Below, in pieces: positions 47,223 to 56,403 of a stretch of DNA of 64,000 bases. The notes below the pieces were generated by a model. That model worked only from the letters and a program-made list of their open reading frames with translations. It was not told where the DNA came from and searched no databases. Origin of the DNA: Odoribacter sp. Its GTDB lineage: Bacteria; Bacteroidota; Bacteroidia; Bacteroidales; Prolixibacteraceae. Every line of letters starts with the position of its first letter. Positions within the stretch are counted from its first letter, which is position 1. The stretch spans positions 1-64,000 of the forward strand of contig PNOH01000007.1 in assembly GCA_013824715.1 (NCBI GenBank). The letters are read 5' to 3'. A program made the translations under genes and the position numbers.

Positions 47223-48527
47223 TCAACTTATCGCCGCCGAAGCAGCGTAGTAAATTGGAATAAATGAAATTTTTTGTGCCGATATTTGACCGAAACTGGA
47301 GTCGGAGAATACATAAGCTTCATTCACGTTTGGGTAGGTTTCCAATAATAGGTGCAGGCTTTTTAGGCTTCCACCTTTCCCGCTCTTAACTTCTATCGGG
47401 ATGACTTGATCCTGTTTTTCAATCAGGTAATCAGTTTCGGCATTGCTGCTTTTTGCTTCCCTCGACCAATAAAAAAGATCGTTACCGGTAGCTGCCAGAA
47501 TCTCCTGTCCAACAAACTGTTCGGCCATCGAACCTTGAAAAATGGACAATAGATTTGATTTTTGATATTCTATGGACCGGGAACTACCCATAAGGCAACC
47601 CAGTAATCCAACATCCAACATGACCGCTTTGAATTTTTTATCGGAGGCGCTGGCTCCTAAAGGCAATCCGGATGGCGAAGCTGTGCTCACTTTTCTGAAA
47701 AGCCTTGCAGTCTCCAGCAAATCGAATGCTTTTTTTATAGTAGGGTTTGAATAACCTTCGGCCAGGTTCGAATACTTGATTTGCTGACCAATTTTTTGTG
47801 GGATGCTTGCAAGAACAGAATTGAGGCAGCCCGAATCCATTCTGGGAGTGTATTTCATGAAATCCTGCCTGAAAGTTGCCAACAAATCCGCCTGAATTTC
47901 AAAAACGTCATTCATGCTTTGAGTTTCAGTATATGTTTTTACGCATTCGGGCATTCCACCAACAAAGAAGTATTTCTTCAATTCGCCGATCAGCATATTG
48001 TGAATGTTTTCAGACAATATTTCCGGGGCTTCCTGAATGAGTTGCGCGGCAGGTTCGTTTCCTGATGCCAGTAAAAATTCAGAAAAGTTCATCGGATACA
48101 TATTCATCAGTTGTACCCGGCCAACCGGGAAAGGAATATTTCCGAGAGCAAATTCAAGTAGCGAACCCGCGGCAATGACATGCAAACCGGGCATTTGTTC
48201 GTAAAAATAACGAAGAGAGGCTATGGCATTCGGGCATTCCTGAATTTCGTCGAAAAAGAGCAAGTCTTTTCCGGCAACAATCCGTTTACCCAAATTGATT
48301 TCGAGTTCGTTCACGATTCTTGTTACATCAAGATTCAGGTTAAAAATTGAATGCCAATCAATCCTCTTTTCAAAATTGATTACATGAATTGCACCTTCGA
48401 AATACTTATTCCCGAATTCGGTGATCGAATAAGATTTTCCGACCTGTCGCGCACCTCTTACAATCAGCGGCTTACGTGTGGCGCTGCTCTTCCAGTCCAG
48501 TAGTTTCGCAGTAATCTGACGTTCCAT
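47223..48527 (-). CDS. AAA ATPase with DUF4143 and PD-(D/E)xK-like C-terminus
   Basis: A 434-residue protein. The N-terminal ATPase has Walker A GARQVGKSYS near residue 26 and Walker B DLLFFDEIQECP near 88, then HVIAAGSLLEFAL. The middle matches the DUF4143 (archaeal ATPase-like) pattern, and the C-terminus has ETDYLIEKQDQVIPIEVKSG, which resembles a PD-(D/E)xK nuclease signature. The cellular role of the family is unclear. It lies between valS and a divergent duplicate of the valS 3' end, so it may have arrived with that segment. A -7 box lies upstream at 48552-48559. Confidence 0.88.
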   Translation of the reverse strand: MERQITAKLLDWKSSATRKPLIVRGARQVGKSYSITEFGNKYFEGAIHVINFEKRIDWHSIFNLNLDVTRIVNELEINLGKRIVAGKDLLFFDEIQECPNAIASLRYFYEQMPGLHVIAAGSLLEFALGNIPFPVGRVQLMNMYPMNFSEFLLASGNEPAAQLIQEAPEILSENIHNMLIGELKKYFFVGGMPECVKTYTETQSMNDVFEIQADLLATFRQDFMKYTPRMDSGCLNSVLASIPQKIGQQIKYSNLAEGYSNPTIKKAFDLLETARLFRKVSTASPSGLPLGASASDKKFKAVMLDVGLLGCLMGSSRSIEYQKSNLLSIFQGSMAEQFVGQEILAATGNDLFYWSREAKSSNAETDYLIEKQDQVIPIEVKSGKGGSLKSLHLLLETYPNVNEAYVFSDSSFGQISAQKISFIPIYYAASAAIS

Positions 48528-48551
48528 GATACTTGAGATATAAATTCAATA

Positions 48552-48559
48552 CAAAAATA
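48552..48559 (-). promoter_or_regulatory. -7 box upstream of the DUF4143 ATPase gene
   Basis: TATTTTTG on the minus strand, an exact TAnnTTTG match, 24 bases before the ATG at 48527. Confidence 0.5.
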
Positions 48560-48666
48560 CGAATTTAAAAACATGATTGTAAATTTAAAATTAGATTTTA
48601 AAAATGCAACCATAATTTTAAATACAATGATTGGAATACCATTTCGTGGCCATACAAAAATGCACG

Positions 48667-48817
48667 ATTGATTTGGAAGAAGAACTGAAAAAAACCGGGC
48701 AACGAACGCTTTGTGAGCAGCGCTCCCGAATCAGTTGTGGCCGTTGAACGCACCAAACAGGCCGATGCTGAGGCTAAAATTAAAGTTTTGGAAGAGCAGA
48801 TTGCGGGTTTACGATAG
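48667..48817 (+). pseudogene. Divergent valS 3'-end fragment
   Basis: ATTGATTTGGAAGAAGAACT (from 48667) matches the valS stretch at 46973-46992, then about 56 bases are missing, and from 48695 the fragment follows valS from 47058 to the TAG stop (48815-48817). The last 38 codons encode 34 identical residues ([10 protein letters not shown]...VLEEQI.GLR), and most base changes are at third positions. It is headless and cannot be expressed as a synthetase. The divergence pattern shows it evolved under selection elsewhere before arriving here. Confidence 0.8.
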
Positions 48818-48984
48818 ATATTATAAGAGTCCCTCAGCACAAAAATGTGCAGCCCATAAACGAATAACTGGGAAATGCTGGGGATAAGACAATTAAAAAT
48901 TGAAAATTACGAATGACCGGTTAAATTTTGAAATAATACTGTTTCGTACCTACGATACTCGTGGAATTATGGCTTAATGTTGTT

Positions 48985-49058
48985 CTACAAATATTTCGTG
49001 CCGCTGGCACGTTTACCTTCCCGTTTGGTAGTGCCCCAGCGGGGCAAAATATTTATAG
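48985..49058. repeat. Palindromic intergenic repeat
   Basis: The arms CTACAAATATTT (48985-48996) and AAATATTTATAG (49047-49058) pair. Inside are two hairpins, GTGCC-GCT-GGCAC (48998-49010) and TGCCCC-AGC-GGGGCA (49032-49046). Elements of this form recur in Bacteroidota intergenic DNA (from memory). It occupies part of the 380-base gap between the valS fragment and the YncE gene; the rest of that gap shows a weak hairpin (49172-49197) near the YncE stop and otherwise nothing clear. Confidence 0.65.
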
Positions 49059-49197
49059 GAAATGGAAATTGGAGTAGAAACCGGCCGTGCGAAAGCCTTT
49101 TTCAAAACATAAAACTTCTTTCGGACGGAACAGCATCCGCCTTCAAAAAACAAGTTCCATAAAAAAAGTAAAAGTTAGACTTTAAGTAAGGCCCTCA

Positions 49198-51645
49198 CTA
49201 ATCATCATCTTCTTCCTTCTCCACCGTAAAGAATGCCGCATGTACCGGCGCCGGGCAAGGACTGTCAAATCCTTTGATGGCAGCCCAGATCACTTCATTA
49301 AACTGGGCATCGGGTACACGATCTTCTTTGCTGAAATCGAATGTTTCGCTTAATCTGGAAAATTTATTATCAGCGGTATTTTTGAGGTTTAAATCTACCA
49401 GATTTGGAGTTGACTTAAAAGGTGGATGATTGGCAGTTTTGTTGAAACATCGCCACATGGGTTCGGCAGCGGCATCGTATTGGCTCATCGGCGGCAATCC
49501 CAGGATTAATTCGATGGTTCGAAGTGCCGAGGAGGTTGAATACATGGTGTGGTCAACAAATCCCTGTTTCACAAATCCCCCGGCAATGTAGGCTGTTGTT
49601 CGGTGGGCATCCACATGATCTGGCCCGTTTTGCGCATCATCTTCCACAATAATAACCACACTTTCATTCCAGATGGAAGAATGGCTGAGGTGCTCGACAA
49701 AAAGTCCAACAGCCAGGTCATTATCGGCTGCATGTGCCAACGGGGTAGGCCGGCCTATTCTTAAACCTTCGGTATGATCGTTGCCAAACCGGATGCTGTT
49801 AAATTGGGGTACTTTGCCTGCAGCAAGCAACTTTTCGAAATCCTGTTTCCACCACCGAAACCGGACAGTGTCACGAATAGACATATCCCAGCCAATATAA
49901 TTTTCGCAGAAATGATCTTTTAGAACAGGGATGCTTGGTTTATTATTATCACCGATAAACTCACCGTAACTCCGATACGAAACACCATATTTTTTACAGA
50001 AATCCCATAAAAAGCCACTTTTGTTATTAGCTATTTCGCGCGAGCCTTCTCCGGGGTATGAGCCTCCCCTTCCTCCATAACTGCTTGGCCAGTTCTTTTC
50101 AAGGTAATCGGTGGCATAAGCTCCCATGGTCCAGTTATGGCCATCGGCGCTCACTTCGCCATCCACGTAAAAGTTATCGAGCAAAACAAATTGTTTCGCT
50201 AAGGCATGTTGGTTTGGAGTTACGTCTTTCCCGAAAAGCACCAGGGTTGAATCGCCGTTGCCCTCCGGAATATCTCCCAGTACCTGATCGTAGGTGCGAT
50301 TTTCCTTAATGACATAAAAAACATATTTAATGGGAGATAATTCGCCAACACGCGATGGAATTGGATTCCCTTCTTCTCCGGTTGAATGCATTTCATTCTC
50401 CTTGATGTATGGGGTGTTTTTGTAAACTGCCTGCGAATATATACTTAACTGATCTTCGGTTGGTTTTTGAATCGCCTGAAGGGTTCCTGTAAACAGTCCT
50501 CCGATGTATTGCACTTTAGGTTTCTTATTCAAATCGGTGTGGTGGGCTACATCCTCTCTTTTAGGACTTGGCCCGAAAGGATTGGCTTTGGAACTCAACC
50601 CCTTACCATTGGCAACAAAAATGGTATTTTTGACCACGCGTACACAAGTTGGATACCAGCCTGTCGGTATAAATCCCTTGCTGAAACTCTTGCCTGGATT
50701 GCTTACATCGAAAACCGCCAGACAATTGTTGTCGGCATTGGCGATGTACAAGGTATTTTCATCCCCGCTCAGCGCTAAACTGTTGGTTGTCGATCCTGAA
50801 GGTGAGTCTGGATAAAGGGCCGTATTTAATATTTCAATTACTCTTTTCTGTTCAAGCGAAATGACCGAAACCGAATTGTCATTAGCATTGCTTACAAACA
50901 GATATTTCCCGTTTTGAGTGATGCATAGGTCATTGGGATTGTCGCCAACCGGAATCCATCCTGCCATACTTTGTTTTTGAGTATCGAATAAAATGACTTT
51001 GTCGCAACCCCAGCAGGTAATGTAAAGCATTTTGTTGTCATCAGCCAATAAACAGGTGTATCCTTCGCCGCCCAAAGGAAATTGAGATTTGACTTTTTTC
51101 TCTTTCAGATCGTAAACGTACAGCGAATTGTTTTCTTTGGTAACGGTGTAAAGCAGTTGCTTATCATCATCAACTGCAATGCCCGCAATCGAAATTTTCT
51201 CAGGCCAGGGTTTGCCGAAAACCAATGTGTCGTATGGAATCAACTTTTTGTTTTTGATTTGATATTGTACGATCCAGTTGTCGTTTCCACCCGAAGCATA
51301 CAAATATTTTCCATCTTTTGAGAAAGTTAAGCCCAGCCAGCTTTTTTCAATGGTCACTGAATCGAGTAACTGCATTTCCCCGGGATCAATCAATTGAATA
51401 CTTTGATCACTTTGCCCGTTATTGGTTATGGCCAGCATCTTTCCGGAAGGCGATACAGCAATATTTAGTGGTAAATCACCGAGAGGCAGCATTTTGCCAA
51501 CTGGTGAAAGCTTCCATCCATTCGGTAAAGAGACGCGACCCGATTCAATTTTTTCCAAACTCTGCCCGTTTACCTGGGATACTAAAACTGATAAAAGATT
51601 CAGGCAAAGCAATACAATCACGGTTTTAAATCTGGAGTAAATCAT
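49198..51645 (-). CDS. YncE-like beta-propeller fused to phosphoesterase
   Basis: An 815-residue exported protein. A signal peptide (TVIVLLCLNLLSVLVSQVNG) is followed by a YVTN/YncE-type beta-propeller (about residues 50-360) with repeats such as KYLFVSNANDNSVSVISLEQ and NTLYIANADNNCLAVFD. The C-terminal half is an alkaline-phosphatase-superfamily phosphoesterase (VFYVIKENRTYDQVLGDIPEGNGDS near 450, YVDGEVSADGHNWTMGAYATDY, and SVVIIVEDDAQNGPDHVDAHRTTAYI with metal-ligand Asp and His). The substrate is unknown. It is probably periplasmic. It is transcribed toward the valS fragment and has a 412-base upstream gap containing a repeat element. Confidence 0.9.
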   Translation of the reverse strand: MIYSRFKTVIVLLCLNLLSVLVSQVNGQSLEKIESGRVSLPNGWKLSPVGKMLPLGDLPLNIAVSPSGKMLAITNNGQSDQSIQLIDPGEMQLLDSVTIEKSWLGLTFSKDGKYLYASGGNDNWIVQYQIKNKKLIPYDTLVFGKPWPEKISIAGIAVDDDKQLLYTVTKENNSLYVYDLKEKKVKSQFPLGGEGYTCLLADDNKMLYITCWGCDKVILFDTQKQSMAGWIPVGDNPNDLCITQNGKYLFVSNANDNSVSVISLEQKRVIEILNTALYPDSPSGSTTNSLALSGDENTLYIANADNNCLAVFDVSNPGKSFSKGFIPTGWYPTCVRVVKNTIFVANGKGLSSKANPFGPSPKREDVAHHTDLNKKPKVQYIGGLFTGTLQAIQKPTEDQLSIYSQAVYKNTPYIKENEMHSTGEEGNPIPSRVGELSPIKYVFYVIKENRTYDQVLGDIPEGNGDSTLVLFGKDVTPNQHALAKQFVLLDNFYVDGEVSADGHNWTMGAYATDYLEKNWPSSYGGRGGSYPGEGSREIANNKSGFLWDFCKKYGVSYRSYGEFIGDNNKPSIPVLKDHFCENYIGWDMSIRDTVRFRWWKQDFEKLLAAGKVPQFNSIRFGNDHTEGLRIGRPTPLAHAADNDLAVGLFVEHLSHSSIWNESVVIIVEDDAQNGPDHVDAHRTTAYIAGGFVKQGFVDHTMYSTSSALRTIELILGLPPMSQYDAAAEPMWRCFNKTANHPPFKSTPNLVDLNLKNTADNKFSRLSETFDFSKEDRVPDAQFNEVIWAAIKGFDSPCPAPVHAAFFTVEKEEDDD

Positions 51646-51836
51646 GGCGTTTTATAGTTGTTTAGTTTGAATGTTCAAATTCAGGCTTAAAAATAAGGTT
51701 CTTCCCAGAAATGCCTACCTCCATATTTGAAAAGGTAGATTTTAAGCAAATTACAGTAAAAAATTTATCAATCCTTTTCATAATGTGATTTCATGCTAAA
51801 ATAGTTTTATTCATAAAAACCTTATTTTTATTTAAC

Positions 51837-51972
51837 CAACCTTAGTAGAAATCATAATCTGCGTTGTTTTTTAACCTTATTTGTCTATTGGTAAATCAAA
51901 TAGATAATAAGGTTGAAGCTTCTTGCCCCATTAATTCTACTAAGGTTTCTTTGGCAAATAAGGTTAAAAAAC
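51837..51972. repeat. AACCTTA-type dyad element, copy A
   Basis: Two perfect inverted repeats interleave: AACCTTAGTAGAA (51838-51850) pairs with TTCTACTAAGGTT (51935-51947), and GTTTTTTAACCTTATTTG (51866-51883) pairs with CAAATAAGGTTAAAAAAC (51955-51972). An alternative near hairpin uses TAGATAATAAGGTT (51901-51914). It lies in the 412-base gap before the sulfatase gene; the rest of the gap shows nothing clear. A diverged copy is at 60900-61027. Confidence 0.75.
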
Positions 51973-52057
51973 AATTCATTTTGCGAAATCAGGTTTCTAA
52001 ATTGATAATATCAGGTATAATTATCTATAGTTTCCATTATAAAGAATCAGGTACGCA

Positions 52058-53515
52058 TTATTGTGATGACCCAAAAATAAAAACTTCCGAAGGCGTTCTC
52101 GAGTTATTCAGAATTTCGAGCATTTCCTTTACTAATTCAGGATGTTCTGCTGCAACATTCTTTTCTTCACCCAGGTCAGTTTTCAGATCGTATAATTCTG
52201 TGGTCGTATTATCCGGAGTCAGCACATTATACCGAACCAGCTTCCAATCGCCCATCCGAAGAGCCTGTCTTCCTTTTAATTCGTGAAACTCCCAATATAA
52301 GGTTTTGTGCTGGCGTTGAGTTCCTTTTCCTGTCAGGCTGGGTAAAAATGAAATTCCATCGAGATTTGCGGGAATCGGAACTCCGGTAATTTCAGCCAAA
52401 GTGGGCATCACATCCCAGAAAGCAGAAACATGATCGGTTGTTGTTCCGGCTTTGATCGTTCCCGGCCAGCAGGCAATCATTGGAACCCGGATTCCGCCTT
52501 CGTACAAATCGCGTTTGTATCCTTTCAAAGGGCCGTTGCTGTCAAAATAGTCAGGGTCGGCGCCGCCTTCAAGGTGAGGGCCGTTATCTGACGAAAAAAT
52601 GATTATCGTGTTTTTATCCAGATCAAGTTCTTTAAGTTTATTAACCACTTCGCCAACTTGCCTATCGAGTAATGTGACCATAGCCGCAAAAGCAGCGTGT
52701 GATTCATCCTGGGTTCCATATCCGCCTTTCCTGAAAGTGGCGGCTTCTGGTTCTACCCCTTTATAAATCTTTTCGGGGAGCAATTTTCCCCTGAACTCAA
52801 CCATATTTTCATCAGGCAATAACAATTCTGCATGAGGGATTATATTCGCATAAAACAGGAAAAATGGTTTCCCGGTTTGATTTGGGTTATTTTTCTCAAT
52901 GAACTGCAGCACGCGGTCATGGATTAATTTTGGCGCATATTCCTTGTACTGGTTGTCGGAATTTCCACTCAGAACAACCTTTATATCGTTGTTCCACAAA
53001 TATTCGGGATAGTAATTATGTGCCAGGGTTTGGGAATTGAATCCGAAAAATTCATCAAATCCCTGTTTGTTTGGATCACCCTCTGTACCAAAAAAACCAA
53101 GTCCCCATTTGCCGAACGCTCCGGTGGTGTATCCGGCTTGTTTCAGCATTTCGGCAATGGTAAAGGCATTGGCAGAGATTGGATATTCTCCTTCAGGCTT
53201 CCATCCTTTATTTCCCCGGATAGGAGTGTGCCCGGTATGTAACCCGGTCATCAGCGATGAACGCGATGGGGCACAAACTGTACTTCCGGAATAATGCTGA
53301 GTGAATAGCATCCCGGCCCTGGCCAGTTTGTCGATGTTTGGGGTCTTGAATTTTTTCTGTCCATAGCAGCTTAAATCTCCATAACCCAAATCATCGGCTA
53401 AAATGTACACGATATTTGGTTTTGTAATTTTCAGGGTTCCTTGAATGCTTATGCTTCCTGACGAAAGAAATGAAAGAGCCGCCAAACTGGTAAAGATAGG
53501 TTTGCCTGGGTTCAT
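52058..53515 (-). CDS. Arylsulfatase-type sulfatase
   Basis: A 485-residue formylglycine sulfatase. A signal-like N-terminal segment is followed by NIVYILADDLGYGDLS with metal ligands Asp41/Asp42, the modification motif STVCAPSRSSLMTG with Cys81 as the formylglycine precursor, then FGKWGLGF and FSSDNGPH with further metal and substrate ligands. Cys-type maturation is expected. It follows the sugar porter gene by 6 bases on the same strand, so the two are likely co-transcribed for use of a sulfated carbohydrate. Confidence 0.93.
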   Translation of the reverse strand: MNPGKPIFTSLAALSFLSSGSISIQGTLKITKPNIVYILADDLGYGDLSCYGQKKFKTPNIDKLARAGMLFTQHYSGSTVCAPSRSSLMTGLHTGHTPIRGNKGWKPEGEYPISANAFTIAEMLKQAGYTTGAFGKWGLGFFGTEGDPNKQGFDEFFGFNSQTLAHNYYPEYLWNNDIKVVLSGNSDNQYKEYAPKLIHDRVLQFIEKNNPNQTGKPFFLFYANIIPHAELLLPDENMVEFRGKLLPEKIYKGVEPEAATFRKGGYGTQDESHAAFAAMVTLLDRQVGEVVNKLKELDLDKNTIIIFSSDNGPHLEGGADPDYFDSNGPLKGYKRDLYEGGIRVPMIACWPGTIKAGTTTDHVSAFWDVMPTLAEITGVPIPANLDGISFLPSLTGKGTQRQHKTLYWEFHELKGRQALRMGDWKLVRYNVLTPDNTTTELYDLKTDLGEEKNVAAEHPELVKEMLEILNNSRTPSEVFIFGSSQ

Positions 53516-53521
53516 ATTGGG

Positions 53522-54847
53522 TTATTTGATTATTTCTTTCTGAAGGGCTTCCAACGATTTTCCTTTGGTTTCAACGTATATGAATTTCACCACAAAAAAC
53601 TGAAGCAGCATCATAGCAGCAAAAAACAGGAACGGGTAGCCCCCCGATTTTTCAGCCATTACAGGGAAAGTCCACGAAACAACAGCGGCCATGATCCAAT
53701 GGGTAAAACTTCCCAACGCCTGTCCTTTTGAGCGCACCGTGTTGGGAAATACTTCGCTGATGTAAACCCAGATAACCGCTCCCTGCGAAAAACCAAAAAA
53801 TGCGATATAGCTGATTAAAAGCCATACCAATAAATTCTGATGGCTGTTGGTAAAAAAAATATAAGCCACTCCTGAAAGCGAAACCGCAGTACCAATTGAA
53901 CCAATCAACAACAGGATTTTTCGGCCTACTTTGTCAATGATTGACATGGCAAGCATGGTAAACAGCAGATTGGTGAAGCCAATGGCCACACTTTGCAAAT
54001 CGCTCGATACTTTACTGAATCCGGCCTGAGCAAAAATATCGTTCAGATAATAAAGCAAGCCATTTATTCCAGAAAGCTGATTAAACATGGCAATCGAAAC
54101 AGCCAGAAAAATTGGATAACCGAATTTTTTACTGAAGAGAATTTCTTTTCCGGTTTTCTTTTCTGACTCAATAGATTCCTGTATTTCTTCAATTTCTTTT
54201 TCAACAAATTCTTCTCCCGTTTCGTAGAGAACAGAGCGGGCTTCATCAACCAATCCCATTTTTATAAGCCAGCGCGGACTGCGGGGAATAAAGAACAGCG
54301 TAATGAAAAACAGGATAGATGGAATAGCCATAACTCCAAGTTTCCAACGCCATTCCGTTTCACCTAAGCCAATCAAACCGACTAAATAATTGGAAAAATA
54401 GGCCATCAGGATTCCAAGCACCACATTAAACTGAAACATGCCGACCAATCGTCCCCGGTATTTGGCCGGCGCAATTTCGGCGATGTACATGGGACCAACC
54501 ACAGAAACACCACCTACCGCAATTCCACCAAGAAACCGGAAAAAGAGAAGCGAAATCCAACTAAATGAAAAAGCACAACCAAGGGCTGATAAGGCGTAAA
54601 ATATGGCGAGAAAAAACATAATTTTCCTTCGCCCATACAAATCTGCTGGTTTTCCTACTACCATCGTGCCGATAATTGTCCCTATCAAGGCGATGGAAAC
54701 GGTAAATCCAAGCCAGAATTTATCCAGAATGAATAGCTTTTCGAGCGACGAAGTTGCACCAGCTATAACTGCAGTATCGAATCCGAACAGAAATCCACCC
54801 AGAGCTGCGGTCAGGGTAATAAAGATTAGGCGTTTGTTTAGTTTCAT
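53522..54847 (-). CDS. Sugar porter family MFS transporter
   Basis: A 441-residue transporter with 12 predicted membrane segments. Family motifs: GGFLFGFDTAVIAGA (residues 17-31), GKPADLYGRRKIMF, RFLGGIAVGG, PRSPRWLIKMG near residue 189, QLSGINGLLYY, and VETKGKSLEALQ at the C-terminus. These place it with the proton-coupled sugar symporters. Its stop lies 6 bases before the sulfatase start, so the two probably form one operon, in which desulfated or released sugar would be imported. A -7 box is at 54882-54889. Confidence 0.93.
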   Translation of the reverse strand: MKLNKRLIFITLTAALGGFLFGFDTAVIAGATSSLEKLFILDKFWLGFTVSIALIGTIIGTMVVGKPADLYGRRKIMFFLAIFYALSALGCAFSFSWISLLFFRFLGGIAVGGVSVVGPMYIAEIAPAKYRGRLVGMFQFNVVLGILMAYFSNYLVGLIGLGETEWRWKLGVMAIPSILFFITLFFIPRSPRWLIKMGLVDEARSVLYETGEEFVEKEIEEIQESIESEKKTGKEILFSKKFGYPIFLAVSIAMFNQLSGINGLLYYLNDIFAQAGFSKVSSDLQSVAIGFTNLLFTMLAMSIIDKVGRKILLLIGSIGTAVSLSGVAYIFFTNSHQNLLVWLLISYIAFFGFSQGAVIWVYISEVFPNTVRSKGQALGSFTHWIMAAVVSWTFPVMAEKSGGYPFLFFAAMMLLQFFVVKFIYVETKGKSLEALQKEIIK

Positions 54848-54881
54848 AGTACCGGATGTAGATGAATGATTTGCTATTCTT

Positions 54882-54889
54882 CAAAAATA
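54882..54889 (-). promoter_or_regulatory. -7 box for the sugar porter-sulfatase operon
   Basis: TATTTTTG on the minus strand, an exact match, 34 bases before the ATG at 54847. Confidence 0.5.
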
Positions 54890-54968
54890 AAGAAATAATA
54901 TTCGGACACCTCAACAATACATTTTTTATTTCTTTTTCGCACAATAAAATTTTCGGCACTGAACTCCT

Positions 54969-54976
54969 TATATTTG
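54969..54976 (+). promoter_or_regulatory. -7 box upstream of glmM
   Basis: TATATTTG, an exact TAnnTTTG match, 41 bases before the ATG at 55018. It is divergent from the porter promoter. Confidence 0.5.
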
Positions 54977-55017
54977 CTTAAATTTTATTTCAAATCAATT
55001 ATTATCAAAGATAAGCT

Positions 55018-56403
55018 ATGACTTTAATCAAATCAATATCAGGAATTCGGGGAACAATAGGCGGGAAACCCGGCGAAGGTTTAAGCCCGCTCGATGTGGT
55101 CAAATACACCGCGGCTTATGCCGAATGGGCGAAACAGCAACACATCGGACAATCTACAACCATTGTGGTTGGCCGCGACGCACGGATTTCCGGTCCAATG
55201 GTGCAATCGCTTGTTGTGGCAACGCTTTCAGGAATGGGCTGCATGGTTGTTGATTTGGGTATGGCAACTACTCCAACTACTGAAATTGCAGTGAAAGAAG
55301 AACAGGCACAGGGCGGAATAATCCTGACAGCAAGCCATAATCCCAAACAGTGGAACGCGTTGAAATTGCTGAATTGTGATGGTGAATTTCTGAATGCTGA
55401 CGAGGGTGTGCTGGTGTTGGAAATCGCCGAAAATGAAACCTATCAGTTTGCTGAAGTTGACGATTTAGGCGAAGTTTTTACCAAAGATTATACCGATATT
55501 CATATACAGCAGGTCCTCGATCTGGAATTAGTTGATGTGGAAGCAATCCGGAATGCAAATTTCAAAGTAGCGATTGATGCAGTAAATTCGGTTGGTGGAA
55601 TTGTAATTCCGAAGTTGCTGAAAGCTCTGGGCGTGAAAGAAATTGTTGAAATCAACTGCGAAGCCACCGGCCATTTTGCCCATACTCCTGAACCACTTCC
55701 TGAAAACCTGGTGGAAACCGCTGACATAATCCGCGAAAATTCTGTAGATGTTGGTTTTGTGGTTGATCCTGATGTTGACCGTTTAGCTATTATCAGTGAA
55801 GATGGTTCGATGTTTAACGAAGAATATTCGCTGGTTTCGATTGCTGATTATGTGCTTGGCCAGACTCCCGGAAATACGGTTTCCAATTTGTCGTCGTCGC
55901 GGGCTTTGCGCGATATTACCGAAAAGCATGGAGGCAACTATTCTGCTGCTGCGGTTGGCGAAGTGAATGTGGTAGCCAAAATGAAAGCTACCAATGCCGT
56001 AATTGGCGGCGAAGGAAATGGCGGAATCATCTATCCTGCCTCGCATTACGGACGCGATTCGCTGGTTGGTATTGCTTTGTTCTTAAGTTTACTGGCCAAA
56101 TCCGGATTTAAATGTTCGGAGTTGCGCAAAACATATCCCGATTATTTTATCTCGAAAAATAAAATCGAACTCACTCCTGATATTGATGTGAATGGCATTC
56201 TTTTGAAAATCAAGGAGAAATACAACCAGGAACAGGTAACTGATATTGATGGCGTAAAAATCGATTTTGCGGACCGGTGGGTACACCTAAGGAAATCGAA
56301 TACAGAGCCTATCATCCGGATTTATGCCGAAGCTCCATCAATGACTGAAGCCGATAATCTGGCCCGACAGATTATTCAGGATATCCGGACGTTGATTATT
56401 TAA
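55018..56403 (+). CDS. glmM: Phosphoglucosamine mutase
   Basis: A 461-residue alpha-D-phosphohexomutase. The N-terminus is SISGIRGTIGGKPGEGLSP, the phosphoserine loop is TASHNPKQWNALK near residue 102, the metal loop is VVDPDVDRLAI near residue 246, the sugar-binding loop is GGEGNGGIIYP, and the phosphate-binding loop is LRKSNTEPIIRIYAEA near the end. It converts glucosamine-6-P to glucosamine-1-P for wall and lipid A synthesis. Its stop overlaps the convergent hutI stop by 4 bases, with no terminator visible between. Confidence 0.94.
   Translation: MTLIKSISGIRGTIGGKPGEGLSPLDVVKYTAAYAEWAKQQHIGQSTTIVVGRDARISGPMVQSLVVATLSGMGCMVVDLGMATTPTTEIAVKEEQAQGGIILTASHNPKQWNALKLLNCDGEFLNADEGVLVLEIAENETYQFAEVDDLGEVFTKDYTDIHIQQVLDLELVDVEAIRNANFKVAIDAVNSVGGIVIPKLLKALGVKEIVEINCEATGHFAHTPEPLPENLVETADIIRENSVDVGFVVDPDVDRLAIISEDGSMFNEEYSLVSIADYVLGQTPGNTVSNLSSSRALRDITEKHGGNYSAAAVGEVNVVAKMKATNAVIGGEGNGGIIYPASHYGRDSLVGIALFLSLLAKSGFKCSELRKTYPDYFISKNKIELTPDIDVNGILLKIKEKYNQEQVTDIDGVKIDFADRWVHLRKSNTEPIIRIYAEAPSMTEADNLARQIIQDIRTLII

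Noticed and set aside
48977-49162. 61-codon plus-strand reading frame
   Set aside because: It is made of a palindromic intergenic repeat plus flanking DNA; the translated sequence only reflects the repeat.
51837-51972. Integron attC-like or CRISPR-like interpretation of the AACCTTA element
   Set aside because: The paired arms lack the attC core ends and there is no regular repeat-spacer spacing; only two copies are present.
56400-56403. Possible regulatory meaning of the convergent glmM-hutI stop overlap
   Set aside because: A 4-base overlap of stop codons is common between convergent genes; no hairpin or other signal is seen there.
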